Shown piece after piece: positions 27,415 through 36,578 of a stretch of 64,000 bases of DNA. Source of the DNA: Nocardioides sp. Root190 (GTDB lineage Bacteria; Actinomycetota; Actinomycetes; Propionibacteriales; Nocardioidaceae); the NCBI RefSeq assembly GCF_001428565.1, contig NZ_LMIA01000010.1, positions 62,001-126,000 on the forward strand, given 5' to 3'. Positions within the stretch are counted from its first letter, which is position 1; each line of letters begins with the position of its first letter. The position numbers and the translations under genes were made by a program. The notes under the pieces are model-generated. The model saw only the letters and a list, made by a program, of their open reading frames with translations, made no database searches and was not told the origin of the DNA.

Positions 27415-28677
27415 CTAGAGGAGCGGTCGCAGCGGGGTGAGCACCATCTCGGTGAACTTGCGGTGCACGTCGCGGGCCTCCCACTCACCGCTGGTGAGCT
27501 CGAGGCAGTGGGACTGGTCGACCTCGAAGATCGCCTCGAGCTCGCGGGCGAAGCCCTGGTCGATGATCTCGACGTTGATCTCGAAGTTGCCCTGGAGGCT
27601 GAGCCGGTCGATGTTGGCGGTCCCCACGGTCGACCAGGTGCCGTCGACGGTCGCGGTCTTCGCGTGCACCATGGCGTCGCGGTAGCGCAGGATCCGGACA
27701 CCGGAGTCGAGCAGCTGGCTGAAGTGCCCACGCGAGATCCAGTCCGCCACGATGTGGTTGGACTTCAGCGGCAGCAGCAGCCGGACGTCGACGCCCCGCA
27801 TCGCCGCGGCCTTGACCGCATCGATGAAGTCCTCGTCGGGCAGGAAGTAGGCCTGGGTCATCCACACGTTGCGGCTGGCGCGGTTGATGGCCTCGATGTA
27901 CATCGCCCGGATCGGGAACATCCACAGTCGCGGCACGTTCCGCTGGACCCGGACCCGCGGCTCCCAGGTCGAGGCGGTCTCGAGCAGGAGCGGCCGTTCG
28001 GTGCCGCGGATCCGGCGGCGACGGTTCAGGTTCCAGAAGTCGGCGAATGCGCGCTTGAGGTCCCACACGGCCGGGCCGGTGATCCGCACGTGCGTGTCGC
28101 GCCACTCGGTCTCGTAGGACGAGCCGATGTTGTAGCCACCGATGAAGCCGACGTGGTCGTCCACCACGAGGATCTTGCGGTGGTCGCGGCCGTAGCGGCG
28201 CAGGTCGAAGAACCGCCAGCCCGCGGTGTAGACCGGGTAGCGCAGGACCTTGAGGCTCGCAGGAAAGCGCTGGAAGGCCGGCGAGACGACGAGGTTCGCG
28301 AAGCCGTCGTAGATGCAGTAGACATCGACACCGCGATCCGCGGCGTCGATCAGCGCCCGCTTGAACCGCTCGCCCGTCGCGTCGCCCTTCCAGATGTAGG
28401 TCTCGAAGAGGATCTGGTGCTCGGCACCCTCGATCGCGGCGATCATGTCGTCGTACAGGTCGCGACCGTAGGTGTAGGTCGTCACCTGGCCGTCGCCGAC
28501 GGTGACCGTGCCCGGTGCCCGCGTCGGGAAGGGCTTGGGCCGCTTGCCACGACGGCGGTACGAGTCGATGAGCGACATCGCGATGGCCACGACGAACGGG
28601 ACACCGACGACCGTCAGCAACAAGCGCCGCAGCACGGTCCTCAGCCCGTCCAGCGGGTCTCCGTCACGATGCGCCAC
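27415..28677 (-). CDS. phospholipase D / cardiolipin-synthase-like protein
   Basis: This 420-aa protein has one N-terminal membrane helix (about residues 18-37) and two HKD motifs, HRKILVVDDH (about 166-175) and HAKTATVDG (about 338-346). Both have the His-x-Lys-x4-Asp catalytic set of the PLD superfamily. Bacterial members with this layout make cardiolipin or transfer phosphatidyl groups. GTG 28677 is annotated; TTG 28686 is an alternative and neither has a strong ribosome site. It lies 18 bp after the last gene of the second mce operon, so it may be co-transcribed with a lipid transporter. Confidence 0.85.
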   Translation of the reverse strand: MAHRDGDPLDGLRTVLRRLLLTVVGVPFVVAIAMSLIDSYRRRGKRPKPFPTRAPGTVTVGDGQVTTYTYGRDLYDDMIAAIEGAEHQILFETYIWKGDATGERFKRALIDAADRGVDVYCIYDGFANLVVSPAFQRFPASLKVLRYPVYTAGWRFFDLRRYGRDHRKILVVDDHVGFIGGYNIGSSYETEWRDTHVRITGPAVWDLKRAFADFWNLNRRRRIRGTERPLLLETASTWEPRVRVQRNVPRLWMFPIRAMYIEAINRASRNVWMTQAYFLPDEDFIDAVKAAAMRGVDVRLLLPLKSNHIVADWISRGHFSQLLDSGVRILRYRDAMVHAKTATVDGTWSTVGTANIDRLSLQGNFEINVEIIDQGFARELEAIFEVDQSHCLELTSGEWEARDVHRKFTEMVLTPLRPLL

Positions 28678-28695
28678 GCGCGCCAATCTAGGGGA

Positions 28696-29292
28696 TCAGG
28701 GGTCGACCGCGTTGAGGAAGGTCAAGGTGTCGACCTTCCACTCGCCGCCGACCAGCTTCATCGTGAGGTTGATGCTCGACTGCTCGACGCTCACCTCACC
28801 GGACTGGTCGGTGATCGCCTGGTCGACGAAGGCCAGCACCTCCACCTGGCTCTCGTCCACCACCCGGCCCGCGGACTGCGTGACCTGGCCCTTGGCCGAG
28901 GTCTTGCTGGCCACGATCGTCGCCTGCAGGTCGGCGACCCGCTCCCGGAACTGCTCGCGGACCTCTTCGTTCTGCAGGTCCTCGACCCAGTCCAGGTCGT
29001 GCTTCCCGTCCTCGAAGGAGTACGTCGTGACCCGGGCGACGAACGCCGAAGCGGCCTCGAGGGCGTCCTTGTTGGCCGTCTTCTCGGCCTCGAGGGCGCT
29101 GACCTTGTCCCGCAGGGAGTCCTCGTCGGCGCCGGAGCCCCCGCCGGACACTGCCAGCCACACGCAGACGGCGAGCGCGGCGACGAGCGCCGCCGCCAGT
29201 GCCAGGACGAGATTGCCGGGGCCCTGCTTCGGACTTCCGGCCGGACCGCTCACCTTGGTGACGGACGGCTTGTCGATGGACACCTGATTCAC
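28696..29292 (-). CDS. Mce-associated membrane protein of the second mce operon
   Basis: This 198-aa protein has one membrane segment (about residues 29-49), then a coiled-coil (residues about 60-85) and an extracytoplasmic Mce-associated domain ending GGEWKVDTLTFLNAV. GTG 29292 overlaps the stop of the upstream MceF-type gene (GTGA). Only one such gene is present here, against two in the first operon. Confidence 0.78.
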   Translation of the reverse strand: MNQVSIDKPSVTKVSGPAGSPKQGPGNLVLALAAALVAALAVCVWLAVSGGGSGADEDSLRDKVSALEAEKTANKDALEAASAFVARVTTYSFEDGKHDLDWVEDLQNEEVREQFRERVADLQATIVASKTSAKGQVTQSAGRVVDESQVEVLAFVDQAITDQSGEVSVEQSSINLTMKLVGGEWKVDTLTFLNAVDP

Positions 29293-30377
29293 TGTACCGG
29301 CCCCGGCGCCTGCGCTGCGCCGCGCTGCAGGGTGGCGAAGGACGAGGCACAACGGCCGTTCTTCTGGAGCGCACGACGCTCGTTGGACGTGGGGTCCAGG
29401 CGCGTGGTGCCGTAGCTGCAGCGCGGGTCCCGGTCGGCGATGATCTGGATCCTGAGCTCGCCGTTCCTCACGGTCTTGAGCAGTGCGTTCAGGCCCGGAC
29501 CGTAGCTCTGCAGCAGTGCCCGCAGGTGCGGCTCGTAGGACAGGAACACGTCCGTGAAGCTGACCCCCGTGGACAGGAAGCCCGGCAGGACCTGGTTCGC
29601 GTCCTCGACGAGCTTCACGAGCTCGTCGATCTGCCCGGGGCCGCGCTTGAGGATCCGGCGCAGCTCGGGGTCGTACTCGCGCAGGAACTGCGCGAACTGC
29701 TTGGAGGAGCGGGCGAGCAGGCGCAGGGAGTCCGCGTTGTCGGTGGCGATGGAGAGCACCGAGCCGGAGCTGCTGATGACGCGGTCCGTCTCAGGCCACA
29801 CGGCGTCCAGGGTGTCGAGGATCGCCGTGCCCTGGTCGAGGATCTGACCGAGGTCCTCACCCGTGCCCTTGAGTCCGGTGCTCAGCTCGCCGAGGACGAT
29901 GCGCAGCTTCTTGTCGTCGATCTGGCGCAGCACGTTGTTGACCGCGACCACCGTCGAGCTGAGGCTCTTGGGCAGGTCGGTCGACTCCGCCGGGATCGTG
30001 TCGCCACTGGCGAGGAACGGGCCACCGACCTTGGCAGGCTGGAAGTCGAGGTACTGCTCACCGACCGGCGACAGGCTGCGGACCTTGACGACCGAGTCCT
30101 TCGGGATGTCGGCGCCGGAGGTGATCGCCACGGTCGCCAGCACACCACTCTCGGCCGGGACGATCGTCGTGACCTTGCCGATCTTGACGCCGCGGTAGGT
30201 GACGGCGGAACCCTCGAACAGACCACCGGTCTGCTCCAGCTCCACCTTCACCTCGACCGGCTTGGCGGTCAGCGGCTGGTCGAGGACGGACGCGAAGACG
30301 TAGGCGACGGCGAGGATCAGCACGACGATGATGCCGATGAGGCTCAGGTAGAGGCGATTGCCCAGGATCTTCAACAT
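29289..30377 (-). CDS. MCE-family protein, MceF position (second operon)
   Basis: This 362-aa MCE subunit has a membrane segment (about residues 10-30), an MCE domain with GGLFEGSAVTYRGVKIGKV and GEQYLDFQP, and a helical region. The tail is shorter than that of the Mce4F-type protein and holds Cys residues (DPRCSYG, NGRCASS). Start ATG lies 1 bp after the mceE-type stop. Confidence 0.85.
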   Translation of the reverse strand: MLKILGNRLYLSLIGIIVVLILAVAYVFASVLDQPLTAKPVEVKVELEQTGGLFEGSAVTYRGVKIGKVTTIVPAESGVLATVAITSGADIPKDSVVKVRSLSPVGEQYLDFQPAKVGGPFLASGDTIPAESTDLPKSLSSTVVAVNNVLRQIDDKKLRIVLGELSTGLKGTGEDLGQILDQGTAILDTLDAVWPETDRVISSSGSVLSIATDNADSLRLLARSSKQFAQFLREYDPELRRILKRGPGQIDELVKLVEDANQVLPGFLSTGVSFTDVFLSYEPHLRALLQSYGPGLNALLKTVRNGELRIQIIADRDPRCSYGTTRLDPTSNERRALQKNGRCASSFATLQRGAAQAPGPVQ

Positions 30378-30378
30378 C

Positions 30379-31614
30379 TCAGCGTCCCCCTCCGAGAAGA
30401 CCGTTCAGCAACGTGTTCAACCCGAGCGGGTCCGACCCGCCTCCCGAGCCCTTGGCACCGCCCGAGGCGACGGGGCTCCTGTCGGATCCGGTCGTGCCCG
30501 ACGTGGTCGACCTGCCCAGCCCCAGGCCGCCCAGCAGGTCGCCCAGTCCGAGCTTGTCGAGGATGGAGCCGAGGCCGGGGGCATCGGGGTCGATCCCGAG
30601 CAGCTTCAGGATGCCGCCGAGGGTCCCCTGCACGAAGCCGCCGGCGTCGATGCCGTCGAGGTGGAGCTCCAGGCTGATGTTGAGGTAGTCGGTGGCGATG
30701 ACCTCGTCGGCGGCCACGGCACCCTTGATGATCTGGCGCAGCGACTCGTCGAAGCTGCCCTTGTTCCTGGCGAACTCGGCGAGCACCGGCTCCAGCTCGG
30801 AGAGCAGCGTCAGGAGCTGGGACCGCGTGGCGGTGACCGTCTCGTTCGCGGCGCCCGAGAACTTCTCGACCTCCGCCAACAGCTCGGTGAACTGCGGAGT
30901 CTTCTCCCGCAGGACCTTGGCCGCGGGAGTGATCTCCTTGACGGCTCGGTTGATCGTCTCCTCGCGGGTGGACAACGTCTTCGACAGCGAGTTCAGCGAG
31001 TTCAGCACGAGGTCGATGCTCTGCGTCGTGGAGTTCGCCTGGGTGAGGAAGACCGATGCCCGGTCGAGCAGCGTGCGGTAGTCCTGTTCGTTGCCGCCGA
31101 GAGCGGTGTTGAGCTCCTCGGTCACCGTCTGGAGCTGCTCGAGGCCACCACCGTTGATCAGCAGTGACGCCTGGGCCAGCGCATCCTCCACCGTCGGTGC
31201 GGTCTCGGTGTCCTTGAGCTCCAGCGTGGAATTGTTCCCCAGCACCTTGCCGGTGGCCGGGTTCGTGACGTCGACGAAGAGCTCACCGAGCGGGGTCGTG
31301 TAGCGCAGCCGCGCGTGGGCGCCCTCGCGGAGCTCGGCGTCGGCCTTCAGGGTCAGGGTCGCCTCGGCGGTGAAGTCGTCGACCGTGATCGACTTGACCT
31401 TGCCCGTGTCGACACCGTTCACCTTGACGGGCGCGCCCTCGGCGAGGTTCAACGCCTCGGCGAACTGGGCCTTCACCTCGATGGTGTCCCCGGAGACACC
31501 CGTGCCCGGGATCGGCAGGTCCCGCATGGTCGTGCCGCAGGCAGACATCGTGCCCAGCCCGAGGGCGAGCACCGCGGTGAGCGCGGTGCGGGCGGTCGTC
31601 GTACGCATCCTCAT
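30379..31614 (-). CDS. MCE-family lipoprotein, MceE position (second operon)
   Basis: This 411-aa subunit has a signal peptide and lipobox-like TMSAC (Cys26), an MCE domain with AEGAPVKVNGVDTGKV and PLGELFVDV, and a helical region. The C-terminal tail is rich in Gly, Leu and Ser and is probably disordered. ATG 31614 has GAGG 6 bp upstream; the ATG 6 bp later has none at a workable distance. Confidence 0.84.
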   Translation of the reverse strand: MRMRTTTARTALTAVLALGLGTMSACGTTMRDLPIPGTGVSGDTIEVKAQFAEALNLAEGAPVKVNGVDTGKVKSITVDDFTAEATLTLKADAELREGAHARLRYTTPLGELFVDVTNPATGKVLGNNSTLELKDTETAPTVEDALAQASLLINGGGLEQLQTVTEELNTALGGNEQDYRTLLDRASVFLTQANSTTQSIDLVLNSLNSLSKTLSTREETINRAVKEITPAAKVLREKTPQFTELLAEVEKFSGAANETVTATRSQLLTLLSELEPVLAEFARNKGSFDESLRQIIKGAVAADEVIATDYLNISLELHLDGIDAGGFVQGTLGGILKLLGIDPDAPGLGSILDKLGLGDLLGGLGLGRSTTSGTTGSDRSPVASGGAKGSGGGSDPLGLNTLLNGLLGGGR

Positions 31615-31622
31615 CGTCCGCC

Positions 31623-32654
31623 TCAGTCTCCGATCTGGGTTCCGTCGAGGATGCTGCAGAGGTTGAGCGGCAGCGCGCCGCAGACCGTCTGGAGCACTCC
31701 GCCGAGCGGGTCGAGGATCAAGGGATCGATCCGCACCGGAAGGCGGTCCCCCTGGATCTGGCTCAGGTTCTGCAGGGCCACCGGCATCACGCGCAGGATC
31801 TCGGCGAGCCGGTCCTGCTTGGTCAGCAGCGTGTCCATGAGCTCGGTCGATCCGTCGAGGGTGGTCACGATCGCCTGCCGGTTGTCGACGGCGAACTTCG
31901 CGACCGTGGTGACCGCGGAATCCAGGGAGCGCAGTGCCTCACGGAAGTTCTCACGCTCGTCCGCGAGCAGCTTCGACGCCCGCGACACCTGCTGGATGAA
32001 GGTGCGCGCCGTCGACTCGTTGGTCGAGATGGTGGTCAGCAGGACGTCGAGGGACTTCAACGTGGCGGCGATGTCCTCGCGCTGGCTGGCGATGCCGTCG
32101 ACACCGTCGGCGAGGGAGTGGATCGTCTGGTTCAGCAGCGGTCCACGGCCCTGGAGCGCGCTGGCACCCGCGTCGATGAACCGCTGGACGGCCTTGGTCG
32201 TCTCCTTGTTGCCACCGATGCCGGTCGCGAACTCGTTGAGCGAGGCCAGCACCTGGTCGAAGTCGACGGGGGTGCGGGTCCGGTCGATCGGGATGGTGGT
32301 CCCGTCCGCCATCTTGGCGCCCTCGCGGTAGACGGGCGTGAGCTCGACGTAGCGGTCGGTCGCGACGGACCGGGCCACCACGGCAGCACCGGCATCGGCC
32401 GGAACCGCGTGGTCGGCGTCGATCTCCATGGTGACCAGGACCTTCTCGCCCTGCGGCTCGATGGCGGTGATCTCACCGACGGTGACGCCCAGGATCCCGA
32501 CGTCGTTGCCGACGAAAAGACCGGCGGAGTCGGCGAGGTAGGCCTTGACCCTCATCCGGTCGCCGCCCCCCACGGCTCCGCAGCCCGACGTGAGGAACAC
32601 GGCGGCCACGGCCACCAGCGCGCCGGTGGCGCGGAGCAGGTTGCGAGTACGCAT
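31623..32654 (-). CDS. MCE-family lipoprotein, MceD position (second operon)
   Basis: This 343-aa MCE subunit has an N-terminal signal peptide ending in FLTSGC (Cys25), so it too is a probable lipoprotein. MceD proteins normally have a plain membrane anchor, as in the first operon. The MCE domain shows VGNDVGILGVTVGEI and VATDRYVELTPVY. ATG shares one base with the mceC-type stop (TGATG). Confidence 0.84.
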   Translation of the reverse strand: MRTRNLLRATGALVAVAAVFLTSGCGAVGGGDRMRVKAYLADSAGLFVGNDVGILGVTVGEITAIEPQGEKVLVTMEIDADHAVPADAGAAVVARSVATDRYVELTPVYREGAKMADGTTIPIDRTRTPVDFDQVLASLNEFATGIGGNKETTKAVQRFIDAGASALQGRGPLLNQTIHSLADGVDGIASQREDIAATLKSLDVLLTTISTNESTARTFIQQVSRASKLLADERENFREALRSLDSAVTTVAKFAVDNRQAIVTTLDGSTELMDTLLTKQDRLAEILRVMPVALQNLSQIQGDRLPVRIDPLILDPLGGVLQTVCGALPLNLCSILDGTQIGD

Positions 32655-33631
32655 CAGCAGGCCCCCCGCAGCTTGCAGGTCGTGTCGTCACCGGGGATGG
32701 CCGGTGGCTTGAGGTACAGCGGAACGAAGGGACCGCTGCCCGTCGCGTTGGCGACGTACCGCACGGCGGGCGCCATCACCTCGAGCAGGTGGGTCAGCTG
32801 CTTGTCCTGGCTGTTGAGGGTCTTCAGCACGGCATTGAGGTCGGCGAGCGCAGGAGCGAGCTTGCCCTCGGTCGACTTCACGACGGCGGTCAGGGCCTTC
32901 GACAGGTCGGTCGTCTCGACCAGCAGCCGGTGGATGGCCTCCTTGCGGGCGGTGATCTCGCTGACCACCAGGTTCGCCTGCTTCATCAGCCCGACGATGT
33001 CCTGGCTGCTGTCGGACAACTGGTCGGTCACCTTGCGGGTCGCCGCCAGCAGGTCGCCGGCCTGGTCGGAACGCTTGGAGATGACCTCGGAGAGCCGGGC
33101 CACGCCCTCGAGCGCCGGCCCGATCTCCTGCTCGCTGGCACCGAGGGTGCCGGCCATGGCGGTCAGTGCCTTCGCGAGGAGGTCGGGGTCGAGCTCGTCG
33201 AGCGCTTCCGAGCCCTCCTCGATGACATCCTGCAGGTTGTACGGGACGGCAGTGCGGTCGATCGGGATCTGCTCGCCGGCCAGGGTGCCGGACCCCTTGG
33301 GGTCCACCTCCAGGTAGTGACTGCCGAGCAGGGTCGCGACCTTGACGGTGGCCGTCGAGCGGTCCCCCAGGTCGATGTCGGAGTCGAGCACGAAGGTGAC
33401 CACGACGTGGTCCTCCTCCAGCTCGACGCCGGTGACCTTGCCGGAGTTGACGCCGTGGACCTGGACGTCCTCGCCGGTGCGCAGGCCGGCGGTGTGCTCG
33501 AGGACGGCCGTGTAGGTCCTGGTCCCGAAGTTCGACAGGCTCAGCACGATGACACCGGCACCGATGAGACCGATCACGAGGATCGTGATCATGCCGATCT
33601 TGAGCGGATCGCGCTCGTTCATGGGCTTCAT
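32654..33631 (-). CDS. MCE-family protein, MceC position (second operon)
   Basis: This 325-aa MCE subunit has a membrane segment (about residues 12-33), an MCE domain with RTGEDVQVHGVNSGKVTG and LLGSHYLEVDP, and a helical region. It closes with TCKLRGAC. ATG 33631 was chosen because it overlaps the mceB-type stop (ATGA); GTGs further upstream lie inside mceB. Confidence 0.85.
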   Translation of the reverse strand: MKPMNERDPLKIGMITILVIGLIGAGVIVLSLSNFGTRTYTAVLEHTAGLRTGEDVQVHGVNSGKVTGVELEEDHVVVTFVLDSDIDLGDRSTATVKVATLLGSHYLEVDPKGSGTLAGEQIPIDRTAVPYNLQDVIEEGSEALDELDPDLLAKALTAMAGTLGASEQEIGPALEGVARLSEVISKRSDQAGDLLAATRKVTDQLSDSSQDIVGLMKQANLVVSEITARKEAIHRLLVETTDLSKALTAVVKSTEGKLAPALADLNAVLKTLNSQDKQLTHLLEVMAPAVRYVANATGSGPFVPLYLKPPAIPGDDTTCKLRGAC

Positions 33632-34644
33632 CGGCACACCTGACGCCACGGGCCCTTGTTGCCGGCCGGGTTGATGCCGGTGCTGTTGGCACCGATCGCG
33701 ATGGACAGCGAGCAGACGTAGACGTTGAGCGCGTTCTCGTACGACGTCGCGCGTCCGAGGGACTCGAAGATCGACGAGAAGGACGGCACCGCTTCCTCCA
33801 GTCTTCCTCGGGACTTCTCCAACATGTCGGCCACGGTGACCAGCTGGTCGGTCGACCTCACCAGCGGCACCTTGACCTCCTTCAGGAGCGAGCTGGTCGC
33901 ACCCACGAGTCGGCTGACGCCGTCGATGGAGGCACCGATCGACTTGCGGTCCTTCGCCAGTCCGGTCATCAGGGCGCGGAGCTCGGTGACCGTGCGGGTG
34001 AGCTCGTCGCCCTGACCCGCCAGGTTGTCGAGCACCGGCTGCAGGTACGTCATGACCTCGCCGATGACCCCGTCGCGGTCCGCCAGGAAGTTGGTGAGCT
34101 CACTGGTCTGCGCCAGGAGCTGCTCGATGGTGCCGCCCTCACCCTGCAGGACCTTGATCAGGGAGGTCGCCAGCGTGTTGACGTCACCGGGCTGCAGGAC
34201 ACGGAACAACGGACGGAAGCCGTTGAGCAGTCCGGTCAGGTCGAAGCCGGGGTCGGTGAGGGCGACCGGGACAGTGCCGCCGTCCTTGACCGCCTCACCG
34301 CGCTCGGCGCCCTGCACCAGGCCGATGTACCGCTGGCCGAGCAGGTTCTGGTACCGCATGACGAGCTTGGTGTTGGCCAGCAGCGGCTGGTCCTCGACGA
34401 CCTCGAGCGTGACGTCGGCGCCTTCCTCGGAGACCTCGATCTCCTTGACCTGCCCCACCCGGACACCCGCTGCCTTCACGTCGTCGCCGACCCTCAGGCC
34501 ACTGACGTCGACGAACTCGGCGGTGTACTCGTTGGTGTCCCCGTTGACGCCGTTCTGCATCGTGTTGACGAGCAGGACCATCAGCATCCCGCTGACGATC
34601 GCGAAAGCGGCGAACTTCGCGGCGATCGACTTCAGTCCGGTCAT
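33628..34644 (-). CDS. MCE-family protein, MceB position (second operon)
   Basis: This 338-aa MCE subunit has a membrane segment (about residues 10-28), an MCE domain with RVGDDVKAAGVRVGQVKEI and NLLGQRYIGLVQ, and the MceB-typical VLQGEGGTIEQLL. It ends with the C-terminal cysteines YVCSLSIAI and RQVCR. It overlaps its neighbours on both sides by 4 bp. Confidence 0.86.
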   Translation of the reverse strand: MTGLKSIAAKFAAFAIVSGMLMVLLVNTMQNGVNGDTNEYTAEFVDVSGLRVGDDVKAAGVRVGQVKEIEVSEEGADVTLEVVEDQPLLANTKLVMRYQNLLGQRYIGLVQGAERGEAVKDGGTVPVALTDPGFDLTGLLNGFRPLFRVLQPGDVNTLATSLIKVLQGEGGTIEQLLAQTSELTNFLADRDGVIGEVMTYLQPVLDNLAGQGDELTRTVTELRALMTGLAKDRKSIGASIDGVSRLVGATSSLLKEVKVPLVRSTDQLVTVADMLEKSRGRLEEAVPSFSSIFESLGRATSYENALNVYVCSLSIAIGANSTGINPAGNKGPWRQVCR

Positions 34645-35699
34645 CGGTCGCCTCCCAGGGAGCCGAAACCGGCGTCACTCGTGCCGGCGGCACGGAAGTT
34701 CGGGCGCTGACCGCTCTTGTAGTACGGCGGCGGCGACAGCCGGATCGTGCCGTCGGTCTTCACGAAACCCTCTCGGACAGCGCTCGGGAGGGTACGGCCG
34801 AGCGCGATGTTGATGGCGATGGCGTCGGTGATGCCCGCCTTGCGGTTGTCGTGGACCGCGTCGAGCAGCACGGCCGAGCCGTTGATGAACTCGACCAGGT
34901 CGCTCTGGTTCTCGTCCAGGAAGCCGCGCGCCGCGCGGGCCAGGGTCGTTCCACCACTGAGCAGGGCGGTCAGTGCCGCCTCCTGGGTCACGATCGTGTT
35001 CATCGTGACGAGCACGTCGTCGGTCGCGTCGAGCAGGTCGGGGGCGATCTCGTCGAGCAGCTCGGTCGTTGACGCCAGCGCCTGGAGGTCCGAGCGCACC
35101 TGCGGCATCCGCGGGTTGAGCCGGTCCAGGTAGGAGTTGAGCGTGCGGACCGTGTCGCCGATCCTGTTGCCGCGGCCGTCGAGGGCCTCGGCGGCGGAGC
35201 CGATCGCCGAGGCGAGCTCGGCCGGGCCGAGCGCCTTGACGAGTCGGTCGATGTCGTCGAGGGCCTGCTGCAGCTCGAGGGTCCCCTGCGTCGCATCGGC
35301 CTTGATGGACGATCCGGCCTCGAGCCGGCCCGTCCCCTGGCCGTGGACGACCAGGTCGACGAACGTCGTACCGAAGACGGTCGCGGGCAGGATCCGGGCG
35401 ACCACGTTGGCGGGCACCAGCTTCATGTCCTCCTCGGACATCACCATCTCGATGGTGACGCCGCCGCCGGTCTCGGCACGGCGGATCTCGGCCACCTTGC
35501 CGACGATCGCGCCGTTCATCTTGACGTCCGACCCCGAGCGCAGCGCGCCTCCGGCGTTGGCCACGTCGGCGGTCACGTGCGGCGCGGAGCCGAACGTGCC
35601 GTTGCTGCGCAACGTGATGGCGGTGGCGATGACCGCCAGGGCCACCAGTGTGATGAGCCCCCGCCGTGCCAGCTGCTGTCGAGTCACTTCGCGTGCCAT
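34641..35699 (-). CDS. MCE-family protein, MceA position (second operon)
   Basis: This 352-aa MCE subunit is shorter than its Mce4A-type counterpart because it lacks the long Pro-rich tail. It has a membrane segment (about residues 13-30), and an MCE domain with RSGSDVKMNGAIVGKVAEI and TVFGTTFVDLV. ATG 35699 lies 9 bp after the stop of the second permease gene. Confidence 0.85.
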   Translation of the reverse strand: MAREVTRQQLARRGLITLVALAVIATAITLRSNGTFGSAPHVTADVANAGGALRSGSDVKMNGAIVGKVAEIRRAETGGGVTIEMVMSEEDMKLVPANVVARILPATVFGTTFVDLVVHGQGTGRLEAGSSIKADATQGTLELQQALDDIDRLVKALGPAELASAIGSAAEALDGRGNRIGDTVRTLNSYLDRLNPRMPQVRSDLQALASTTELLDEIAPDLLDATDDVLVTMNTIVTQEAALTALLSGGTTLARAARGFLDENQSDLVEFINGSAVLLDAVHDNRKAGITDAIAINIALGRTLPSAVREGFVKTDGTIRLSPPPYYKSGQRPNFRAAGTSDAGFGSLGGDR

Positions 35700-35708
35700 G
35701 TCCTCACC

Positions 35709-36578
35709 TCACCCCGAGATCCGGAAGCCTGGGTCGCCGCCCCAGAAGATCAGGGTCAGGACCATGTCGAGCACGACGATGGACACGATGCTGGCGCGGA
35801 TGCCGGTGCCGGTCGCCTCGCCGACCGCCTGCGGTCCGCCGGCGACCTTCATGCCGTACCAGCAGTGGATCAACGCCACGGTCAGCGCGAAGATCAGGAT
35901 CTTGATGACCGAGAACATGATGTCGCGACCCTGGATGAACGTGGAGAAGTAGTGGTCGTACTGGCCCGGCGACTGTCCGAACAGGACGACGACCGAGGCC
36001 TGCGATGCGGCGTAGCTCCCGATCAGGCCGATCATGTACAGCGGCAGGATGGCCACCATGCAGGCGATCACCCGGGTGGTCACGACGTAGCGCATCGCGC
36101 TGACCGCCATCACCTCGAGCGCGTCGACCTCCTCGTGGATCTTCATCGAACCGATCTGGGCCGTGAACCGACAGCCGACCTGCGCGCCGAGTGCCAGCGC
36201 AGCGATCAGTGGCGCGAGCTCACGGGTGTTGACGCTGGCCGAGATGAAGCCGGTGAGCGGCGCCAGGCCGACGATCTCGAGGCCGTTGAAGCCCTCGATG
36301 CCGATCGAGGTGCCCGCTGCGACGGAGAGCAGGATCATCACGCCGACCGTGCCACCGCCGACGAGGAGGGCACCGCTGCCCCAGGCGATGTCCTTGATCT
36401 GGCGCAGCACCTCCTTGGGATACATCGTGATCGTCGCCGGCACCTCGCGGAAGACCTTCATCGCAAAGGTGATGAAGTCCCCGAGCGTGGCGAGACTCTT
36501 CATCACCCCGTCCGTGAGCCCCACGAGGGCGTCGGAGACCCGGGAACCCATGCTGCGTCCGAGCTGGACCTCCGTCAT
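35709..36578 (-). CDS. YrbE/MlaE-type ABC permease B (second operon)
   Basis: This 289-aa MlaE-family permease shows the motif GSMKIHEEVDALEVM and the usual five to six membrane segments. A 25-30-aa N-terminal extension precedes the first amphipathic helix. ATG shares one base with the stop of the A permease gene (TGATG), so the two are coupled. Confidence 0.9.
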   Translation of the reverse strand: MTEVQLGRSMGSRVSDALVGLTDGVMKSLATLGDFITFAMKVFREVPATITMYPKEVLRQIKDIAWGSGALLVGGGTVGVMILLSVAAGTSIGIEGFNGLEIVGLAPLTGFISASVNTRELAPLIAALALGAQVGCRFTAQIGSMKIHEEVDALEVMAVSAMRYVVTTRVIACMVAILPLYMIGLIGSYAASQASVVVLFGQSPGQYDHYFSTFIQGRDIMFSVIKILIFALTVALIHCWYGMKVAGGPQAVGEATGTGIRASIVSIVVLDMVLTLIFWGGDPGFRISG

